DNA from: Thiomargarita sp.
GTDB lineage: Bacteria > Pseudomonadota > Gammaproteobacteria > Beggiatoales > Beggiatoaceae
Assembly (NCBI GenBank): GCA_030618965.1
Contig: JAUXCJ010000126.1
Location: 1 to 5,345 of the forward strand
Reading direction: 5' to 3'
DNA: 5,345 nt
Part shown: one piece after another, positions 1-4,623 of the stretch
How the letters are laid out: each line of letters opens with the position of its first letter
Numbering within the stretch: the first letter of the stretch is position 1
Translations under genes and position numbers: made by a program
Notes under the pieces: generated by a model
Told to the model about the DNA's origin: nothing
Database searches by the model: none
Seen by the model: the letters and a program-made list of their open reading frames with translations, nothing else

Positions 1-1464
1 AATCGTCCGGGGATTAAGTTAGCAGAGAAGGGAGTGGACATTATCCTCAATCCGAGTGCCAGCCATTTTGCCTTTGATAAACATCGGGTGCGTACACGTT
101 TTGTATTAGAAGGTTCACGGGCGTTCAGTGTCAGTTACGTTTATACGAATTTACTGGGCAACGAGGCAGGGCGAGCAATTTATGACGGTGATGCCATGAT
201 TGCCAGTGGTGGAGAATTATTAGCCGACAGCAAACGTTTTAGTTTTGCAGATTATCAATTAATCACTGCCCTCGTCGATGTTGATTTAACGCGCATGTCT
301 CAAGCGCGTACTAGCGAGTGGGTACCCAAATTAGAGAGCCGAATTGAGGTAGCTTTTGAATATCCCGAAATTGCGCCGCGTCTATATACGACAACACCGC
401 AGTTATGGGAACAAAGCACAACAATTAAAGAAGAAGAATTTACTCGCGCAGTGAGTTTAGCTTTATTTGATTATCTCCGAAAAAGCCATTCTCAAGGCTT
501 TGTCTTATCTTTAAGTGGAGGAGCAGATTCTTCAGCTATAGCTTGTTTAGTGCGTTTAATGCTAGAACTAGGCGTAGCAGAATTGGGCATCAAGCCATTT
601 TGTAAAAAAATCCGGCATGAAAGTTCAGCTATAACAATAAATGACTTGGTAAAATCACTATTGACTTGTGTTTATCAAGCCACTGAAAATTCCAGCCAAA
701 CAACGCGACGTGCAGCGGCGACTTTAGCAAGGAACATTGGAGCAAATTATCTGGAATTGAATATTAATAAGTTAGTTAAGGGCTATACCGCGTTAGTTTC
801 TCAAGCCCTGCAACAAAACTTATCTTGGGAAACTGATGATATTGCGCTACAAAATATTCAAGCGCGGGTACGCTCCCCCAGTGTTTGGATGATTGCTAAT
901 ATTCGTCAAGCCTTATTATTGGCAACCAGTAATCGTTCAGAAGCGGCACAGGGTTATGCAACTATGGACGGTGACACCAGTGGTGGATTAAGTCCACTAG
1001 GTGGAATAGATAAGGATTTTTTGCGCCAATGGCTGCGTTGGTTAGAAGAAGAAGGCCCTTATCATTTATCAGCGATTCCAGCCCTTTCTTTAGTTAATCA
1101 ACAATCACCAACAGCAGAATTGCGTCCAAAGGAAAAGGGACAAACCGATGAAGAAGATTTAATGCCCTATCCGTTGCTGAATGCGATTGAAAAGGCGGCT
1201 ATTCGTGATCGGCAAACACCTTATGAAATTTTTTGTTTACTGCAAAGTCAATTTGAAGACTACAAGGAAGAACAATTATTAATATGGATAGAACGATTTT
1301 TCAACCTGTGGACACGTAATCAATGGAAACGAGAACGCTTTGCTCCAAGCTTTCATTTAGATGATGAAAGCCTTGATCCAAAAACCTGGTGTAGATTTCC
1401 GATATTATCAGGAGGATATGTGGAAGAACTGGCGGATATGAGGGCGCGAGTGTGTGTAAAATAA
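1..1464 (+). CDS. nadE: Glutamine-dependent NAD+ synthetase, 5'-truncated
   Basis: This enzyme makes NAD+ from nicotinic acid adenine dinucleotide, ATP and glutamine-derived ammonia in the cytoplasm, the last step of NAD synthesis. The frame is open from base 1 to the TAA at 1462-1464 (487 residues visible). The GTG at 34 is only an internal valine, because the codons before it read as typical nitrilase-domain sequence (NRPGIKLAEKG). Residues 1 to about 100 are the end of the glutaminase domain, with the conserved NPSASHF stretch; the catalytic Cys would lie upstream of the window. The synthetase domain follows, with the ATP-pyrophosphatase loop SGGADS at residues 172-177, then QATENSS, LQNIQARVR, and a TSNRSEAAQGYAT...DTSGGLSPLGGIDK segment that forms part of the active site. 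The inserts between SGGADS and TENSS and the PLGGI motif resemble the long two-domain form found in eukaryotes and some bacteria. No downstream gene is closely coupled. Family assignment is very secure. Confidence 0.95.
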   Translation, partial: NRPGIKLAEKGVDIILNPSASHFAFDKHRVRTRFVLEGSRAFSVSYVYTNLLGNEAGRAIYDGDAMIASGGELLADSKRFSFADYQLITALVDVDLTRMSQARTSEWVPKLESRIEVAFEYPEIAPRLYTTTPQLWEQSTTIKEEEFTRAVSLALFDYLRKSHSQGFVLSLSGGADSSAIACLVRLMLELGVAELGIKPFCKKIRHESSAITINDLVKSLLTCVYQATENSSQTTRRAAATLARNIGANYLELNINKLVKGYTALVSQALQQNLSWETDDIALQNIQARVRSPSVWMIANIRQALLLATSNRSEAAQGYATMDGDTSGGLSPLGGIDKDFLRQWLRWLEEEGPYHLSAIPALSLVNQQSPTAELRPKEKGQTDEEDLMPYPLLNAIEKAAIRDRQTPYEIFCLLQSQFEDYKEEQLLIWIERFFNLWTRNQWKRERFAPSFHLDDESLDPKTWCRFPILSGGYVEELADMRARVCVK

Positions 1465-1484
1465 AAATATTAACCTAACTATTG

Positions 1485-1506
1485 AGAATTTTATTCTGTA
1501 AATTCT
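1485..1506. repeat. AT-rich inverted repeat after nadE
   Basis: AGAATTT (1485-1491) and AAATTCT (1500-1506) are perfect reverse complements around an 8-nt loop, about 20 nt past the nadE stop. It could be a weak 3'-end hairpin of the nadE transcript. The stem has only one G/C pair per arm end and no U-tract follows, so a terminator role is doubtful, and in AT-rich DNA it may be chance. Confidence 0.2.
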
Positions 1507-1511
1507 AAAAG

Positions 1512-1529
1512 TTTGTAAATTTATACAAA
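1512..1529. repeat. Near-palindrome in the intergenic spacer
   Basis: TTTGTA (1512-1517) and TACAAA (1524-1529) form an inverted repeat with a 6-nt spacer, overlapping the 8-bp palindrome TAAATTTA (1516-1523). It lies just upstream of the candidate promoter for the coiled-coil genes, so it could be an operator-like site. No known regulator consensus is recognised, and chance is possible in such AT-rich sequence. Confidence 0.2.
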
Positions 1530-1535
1530 AAAATC

Positions 1536-1564
1536 TTTCCTTAAAACAGATAATATGTTAAAAT
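1536..1564 (+). promoter_or_regulatory. Candidate extended -10 promoter for the coiled-coil gene pair
   Basis: TG at 1556-1557, one spacer base, then TAAAAT at 1559-1564 (five of six matches to TATAAT) make an extended -10 element. A poor -35 match, TTTCCT, lies 17 bp upstream at 1536-1541. Transcription would begin near 1571, leaving a leader of about 50 nt before the ATG at 1620. An alternative -10, GATAAT at 1549-1554, has no acceptable -35. This is a consensus match by eye only. Confidence 0.35.
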
Positions 1565-1592
1565 ATATATTCAATTTTCATAGAGATTAATT

Positions 1593-1610
1593 CATTCAAC
1601 CCTTTGAATG
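1593..1610 (+). other. 7-bp leader hairpin just upstream of first coiled-coil gene
   Basis: CATTCAA (1593-1599) and TTGAATG (1604-1610) are perfect reverse complements around a CCCT loop, ending 9 nt before the ATG at 1620. This occupies the place where a Shine-Dalgarno sequence would be expected, and none is visible there. It could be an RNA hairpin in the leader or a protein-binding site. Its function is unknown. Confidence 0.35.
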
Positions 1611-1619
1611 TAAAATAAT

Positions 1620-2609
1620 ATGAACATGCCTAAATCTGATCCACAAAGCATTATTAAGGCGTTTGAAAAACTACGCACCGATTATCAAATTGAATCCGCT
1701 CAAATCGCTACTAAACAGGATTTGGATGCTCAACAAAAGAATAAGGAACTCGTTGAGCAAGCTATCACTTATAGTGCTGATAATATTTTTCAGGCACTCG
1801 CGCAATTACAATCAAATTTTGGTCAGTCTATTGATGGTATCACTAAAGATATGACTACTGAAGTGGAAAAATTAGCGCAAATTCAACGTGCCACTCAGGT
1901 AGAAAATCAGCATGTAAAGACATTCCAGAATCTCCAAATCGCGGCTGAAGCTTTGAATATTTTGCAGCAAGAGCATGAAAATGCTTTGCAAAATCTTGAA
2001 GAGGGTGAGCGCAAAAAACATGAGGCTTTGGAAAAAGAAATTTCTAAGCAGCGCGAAGTTTGGCAACAGCAAGAGGAAACTTCTGAAAACGCAAATAAAA
2101 AGCTGGAATCAAAGCAGGTTAAAAAGCGTCAATCGGAAGAAGATGAGTACGATTATAAATCTCAGTGGCAACATACTGAGTATGAGGATGAGTACGATAA
2201 GCGTAAACGTCTCTTAGAGCGTAAATTGAACGATGAAAGCCAAGTTAAGGAGAAGAACTGGGCTGAACGTGAGCAAATTCTTGATAAACATCAAGATAAA
2301 TTTGAGGAATATAAGAAGAAGCTTGAGGAAATGCCCAAGGAACTTGGGGAAGCTAAGAAAAAAGCCCGTGAAGATGGTATCAAGGATACTAGCCGGCAAG
2401 AGGAAAATAAGGCTAAGTTGTTGGAAAAAGAACGGGAAGGTAAATTGAAAGCCTTTGAACTCCGTATTGAGTCTCTGTCTAAGACTGTTGATGAGCAGAA
2501 AGTGCAAATTACCCAGTTACTTGATAAATTAGAGACCGCTTCTCAGCAAATACAAGAGCTTGCTAAGACTGCTGTGTCTAGCGGTGCATCTAAAAGCAGT
2601 TCCAAATAA
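1620..2609 (+). CDS. Coiled-coil protein, upstream paralogue of tandem pair
   Basis: Encodes 329 residues, mostly Glu, Lys and Gln, with no cysteine, no signal peptide and no membrane segment, so it is probably cytoplasmic. An N-terminal helix (about residues 9-30, I-K-A-F-x-x-L-x-x-x-Y-Q) leads into a helical region, then a long predicted coiled coil from about 80 to 315 and a Ser/Lys-rich tail (320-329). Residues 212-324 align without gaps to residues 225-337 of the next gene product (about 46 of 113 identical by hand count). The E-Y-x-Y motif (176-179) and the N-W-A-E-R-E segment (213-218) have matching spacing there. An in-frame repeat, D-E-Y-D at 175-178 and 190-193, lies in the rod. The ATG at 1620 lacks a clear Shine-Dalgarno; a second ATG at 1626 is possible. 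The type resembles uncharacterised charged coiled-coil proteins seen in many bacteria. A structural or scaffold role is inference; no enzymatic domain is recognised. Confidence 0.85.
   Translation: MNMPKSDPQSIIKAFEKLRTDYQIESAQIATKQDLDAQQKNKELVEQAITYSADNIFQALAQLQSNFGQSIDGITKDMTTEVEKLAQIQRATQVENQHVKTFQNLQIAAEALNILQQEHENALQNLEEGERKKHEALEKEISKQREVWQQQEETSENANKKLESKQVKKRQSEEDEYDYKSQWQHTEYEDEYDKRKRLLERKLNDESQVKEKNWAEREQILDKHQDKFEEYKKKLEEMPKELGEAKKKAREDGIKDTSRQEENKAKLLEKEREGKLKAFELRIESLSKTVDEQKVQITQLLDKLETASQQIQELAKTAVSSGASKSSSK
2139..2198 (+). repeat. Short in-frame direct repeat inside coiled-coil gene
   Basis: GATGAGTACGAT occurs at 2142-2153 and again at 2187-2198, and extends to 14 of 15 matches (2139-2153 and 2184-2198). 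The offset is 45 nt, exactly 15 codons, so both copies encode D-E-Y-D in the same frame. This suggests a small internal duplication in the rod-coding region. Confidence 0.5.
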
Positions 2610-2626
2610 TTAACTGCCCAAAATCC

Positions 2627-2631
2627 AAGGA
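2627..2631 (+). promoter_or_regulatory. Ribosome binding site of second coiled-coil gene
   Basis: AAGGA ends 8 nt before the ATG at 2640, a good Shine-Dalgarno that fixes this start. The upstream paralogue has no comparable site, so the two genes may be translated at different rates from one transcript. Confidence 0.65.
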
Positions 2632-2639
2632 ATTTAAAA

Positions 2640-3719
2640 ATGCCTACTAAACGAGTTAATTCCAAAAACACCAAAGCCGAAATCCTTAATGCTTATAAAG
2701 AGTTAGAAAAAGAGTATCAAGAATTACAAGCGACAAAATCAGCTAGTCAAGTTATTACTCCCCCAGTCGTTAAAACAACGCCTCCTAAAACAACTGTGGC
2801 AGCAGCTAAAACCGAAGTTAATGCACAAGCTCCAATGGATGAGGTGATTACTACTTTTGGGCAAATGGGTGAAAAATTTAATATGGCTTTAAGCCATTTG
2901 TCCACTAATATGCTGGTTGAAGCGGCTGCTTTAAAAGATGTCCGCACAACTGTCGAGGCAGAAAATGCGCGTTTGAAAAATTTATACCAGCTTGAAATCG
3001 AAGATGATAGTTTGGGAATTTTGGTTAAAAAGTACATTGATACGGCTGAGCAAACGCAAGAGACATTGAAACAAAAGCGTGAAGATGCTGATAAAAGGTG
3101 GCTTGAAAAAACTCAAGCGTGGGTAACTGAAACAGAGGAAACTTTGCTACGTTTACAGGAGCAAAGCAATCTTGAGAAGAAAACCCAAAATCGGGAAGAT
3201 ACTGAGTATCGTTATGATTTAACGCTAAAACGCAATCTCAGCAAAGAGGAAGAGGCGGCGCAGAAAAAACAACAGCAGCTTGGCTTAGATGAGCTTGAAG
3301 AAATTCGTAGAAAAGCTTGGGGTGAACGTGAAAAAACGCTGGCTGAACGTGAAAAGGAATTTGAAGAGTCCAAAACTAAGGTAGAAGGTTTTTCTAAGGA
3401 ATTGGAGCAGGTTGTTAAAAAGGCGAAAGAGGTTGGTATAGGGATTGCCCGTCAACAAGCGAAGATTAAGGCGGATTTAGCCGCTCAAGAATTTTCAAGT
3501 GAAGAGTATGTTTTTCAATTAAAAATTGGTTCATTGGAGGAGCAGGTTGCTCATCAAAAGGGACAAGTTGATAAATTGTCTAAACAATTGGAAAATGCTT
3601 TGAAACAGGCTCAAGAATTGGCTATTAAAGCGATAGAAGGCGGCTCAAATCAGAGTTCTTTTGACGCATTAAAGGAAATTGCTTTAGAGCAGGCTAAAGG
3701 TAATTCTAAGACAAAGTAA
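2640..3719 (+). CDS. Coiled-coil protein, downstream paralogue of tandem pair
   Basis: Encodes 359 residues, highly charged, without cysteine, signal peptide or membrane segment. Order of parts: a basic N-terminus, a short helix (about 13-31, ending E-Y-Q-E-L) matching the N-terminal helix of the preceding protein, a Pro/Thr/Ala/Val-rich flexible linker (about 34-65) that the paralogue lacks, a helical region from about 66, and a coiled-coil rod to about 337. The E-Y-x-Y motif is at 189-192 and A-W-G-E-R-E at 226-231; each has its counterpart in the upstream protein at the same relative spacing. The C-terminal tail (338-359) is longer than in the paralogue. The gene starts 30 nt after its neighbour's stop, with no terminator between, so co-transcription is likely. 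The pair looks like an old tandem duplication, and hetero-oligomer formation is plausible. Function is not recognised; filament, scaffold or chromosome-associated roles are all only possibilities. Confidence 0.87.
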   Translation: MPTKRVNSKNTKAEILNAYKELEKEYQELQATKSASQVITPPVVKTTPPKTTVAAAKTEVNAQAPMDEVITTFGQMGEKFNMALSHLSTNMLVEAAALKDVRTTVEAENARLKNLYQLEIEDDSLGILVKKYIDTAEQTQETLKQKREDADKRWLEKTQAWVTETEETLLRLQEQSNLEKKTQNREDTEYRYDLTLKRNLSKEEEAAQKKQQQLGLDELEEIRRKAWGEREKTLAEREKEFEESKTKVEGFSKELEQVVKKAKEVGIGIARQQAKIKADLAAQEFSSEEYVFQLKIGSLEEQVAHQKGQVDKLSKQLENALKQAQELAIKAIEGGSNQSSFDALKEIALEQAKGNSKTK

Positions 3720-3724
3720 TCTGG

Positions 3725-3761
3725 AATTGGAGAGATTTTAATAAATCTCCCCTTGCCAATT
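3725..3761 (+). other. Two-part hairpin after the coiled-coil genes
   Basis: An outer stem AATTGG (3725-3730) with CCAATT (3756-3761) encloses a perfect inner stem GAGATTT (3732-3738) with AAATCTC (3743-3749) and a TAAT loop. The halves are joined by an asymmetric internal loop (1 nt against 6 nt). It begins 6 nt after the stop at 3719. No U-run follows, so it is more likely a 3'-end-protecting structure or attenuator-like hairpin than a standard intrinsic terminator. Confidence 0.4.
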
Positions 3762-3783
3762 GTTGATAAAGGTGAAAAAATCA

Positions 3784-3805
3784 CGTCTTTTGCTACGGAA
3801 AGACG
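3784..3805 (+). promoter_or_regulatory. Hairpin enclosing the ribosome binding site of ypjD
   Basis: CGTCTTT (3784-3790) pairs perfectly with AAAGACG (3799-3805) around an 8-nt loop, TGCTACGG. The only Shine-Dalgarno-like sequence, GGAAAG at 3797-3802, is split between the loop and the 3' arm of the stem, and the GTG start follows at 3809. If it folds in the mRNA it would partly hide the ribosome binding site and lower initiation. No U-tract follows, which argues against a terminator. Confidence 0.4.
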
Positions 3806-3808
3806 GTT

Positions 3809-4585
3809 GTGAATTTATTAATTCTTAGTTTATTAGCGATTTTTTTATATAGTGTGGCTGCTTTATCTCGATTCTATCGGGTAACTGGCTTACTATTTTT
3901 GGGCGGATTGGCTGTTAGTGTACATGCAGTGGTGTTGTATCAAAATATAGTCGCGCCTTCTGGTTTGAATTTAGGCATTTTTACGGCTGCATCTTTGATG
4001 TCTTGGGTTATTGCATTGTTGTTATTAGTCAGTTTAATCCGACAACCTGTTGAAAACCTAGCCGTCGTGCTGTTTCTTCTTGCAGCATTGACTATCGGCT
4101 TAGATATTTATTTTCACACTGAGCGGATTTTATCTCCTGAGCATCCATTCGGTGTGACAGTTCATATTTTAGTATCGCTTATTGCTTATAGTTTGTTAAG
4201 TATTTCTGCGCTACAAGCTTTATTTTTAGCCCTTCAAGATTATCAATTGCATCATAAGCGTCCGGGTTGGGTGATACAAAGATTGCCGCCGTTGCAGGTG
4301 ATGGAAAGTTTGTTATTTCAGATGATTAGCTTAGGGTTTATTTTGCTCACAGTCAGCCTTATTAGTGGAATTATCTTTTTAGATGATATTTTTGCTCAAC
4401 ATTTGGTGCATAAAACCGTTTTGTCGATAGTGGCTTGGGGTGTTTTTGCGGTTTTACTTTGGGGACGTTGGCATTCTGGTTGGCGGGGTAAAAAGGCTAT
4501 ACTTTGGACTTTGAGTGGTTTTGTAGTTCTTATGTTGGGTTATTTTGGGAGTAAGATGGTGCTTGAACTGATTTTGCATCGTTGA
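3809..4585 (+). CDS. ypjD: YpjD-like inner-membrane protein, CcsA/HemX cytochrome c assembly family
   Basis: A 258-residue polytopic membrane protein, close to the length of the enterobacterial YpjD family. Eight hydrophobic helices can be placed at about residues 2-20, 28-48, 60-77, 84-102, 117-142, 168-191, 201-221 and 231-256. Conserved-looking features include His39 in helix 2, His119 at the start of helix 5 (V-H-I-L-V-S-L-I-A-Y), His201 before helix 7 (V-H-K-T-V-L-S-I-V-A-W) and the ending L-G-Y-F-G-S-K. In the CcsA superfamily histidines at the equivalents of 119 and 201 are haem ligands. The tryptophan-rich WWD segment of true haem lyases is not seen, so this is a HemX/YpjD-type member rather than CcsA itself; its exact role in proteobacteria is unsettled. 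GTG is the only usable start: the frame closes with TGA at 3773-3775 and has no other start codon in between. The first internal Met is residue 64. No ffh or CorB-type neighbour, often found beside ypjD, is present here. Confidence 0.87.
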   Translation: MNLLILSLLAIFLYSVAALSRFYRVTGLLFLGGLAVSVHAVVLYQNIVAPSGLNLGIFTAASLMSWVIALLLLVSLIRQPVENLAVVLFLLAALTIGLDIYFHTERILSPEHPFGVTVHILVSLIAYSLLSISALQALFLALQDYQLHHKRPGWVIQRLPPLQVMESLLFQMISLGFILLTVSLISGIIFLDDIFAQHLVHKTVLSIVAWGVFAVLLWGRWHSGWRGKKAILWTLSGFVVLMLGYFGSKMVLELILHR

Positions 4586-4588
4586 ATC

Positions 4589-4616
4589 TAGGGGCAACCA
4601 CAGAGGGTTGCCCCTA
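4589..4616. repeat. REP-like GC-rich palindrome between convergent genes, possible bidirectional terminator
   Basis: TAGGGGCAACC (4589-4599) and GGTTGCCCCTA (4606-4616) form an 11-bp perfect stem with a 6-nt loop (ACAGAG). It begins 3 nt after the ypjD stop and ends 7 nt before the stop of the opposite gene, so it nearly fills the 38-nt gap. It is much more GC-rich than its surroundings. Palindromes built on this GGGGCAACC core are, from memory, dispersed in many copies in some cyanobacteria and large sulfur bacteria. It has no U-tract on either strand, so any termination would not be by the classic intrinsic signal. Confidence 0.7.
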
Positions 4617-4623
4617 CGAAATT

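Noticed and set aside
34..36. GTG at 34 as the start of nadE
   Set aside because: The frame is open to base 1, the preceding codons match nitrilase-domain sequence, and a start here would remove most of the glutaminase domain; the gene is cut by the window edge.
2139..2198. CRISPR-like or tandem repeat array
   Set aside because: Only two short copies exist, both in frame inside a coding region, with no spacer regularity.
1663..2507. Several open frames of 60-100 codons on both strands within the first coiled-coil gene
   Set aside because: They overlap a strongly supported gene, have leucine/phenylalanine-rich or lysine-rich compositions that are typical antisense or frame-shifted shadows of Glu/Lys codons, and lack ribosome binding sites.
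2747..3037. 96-codon open frame on the - strand within the second coiled-coil gene
   Set aside because: Antisense shadow of the linker and rod coding sequence with no recognisable protein features.
3763..3791. TTGATA at 3763-3768 as the -35 of a ypjD promoter
   Set aside because: At 17-bp spacing the -10 position reads TCTTTT, not close to TATAAT, and the start would fall inside the ribosome-binding hairpin.
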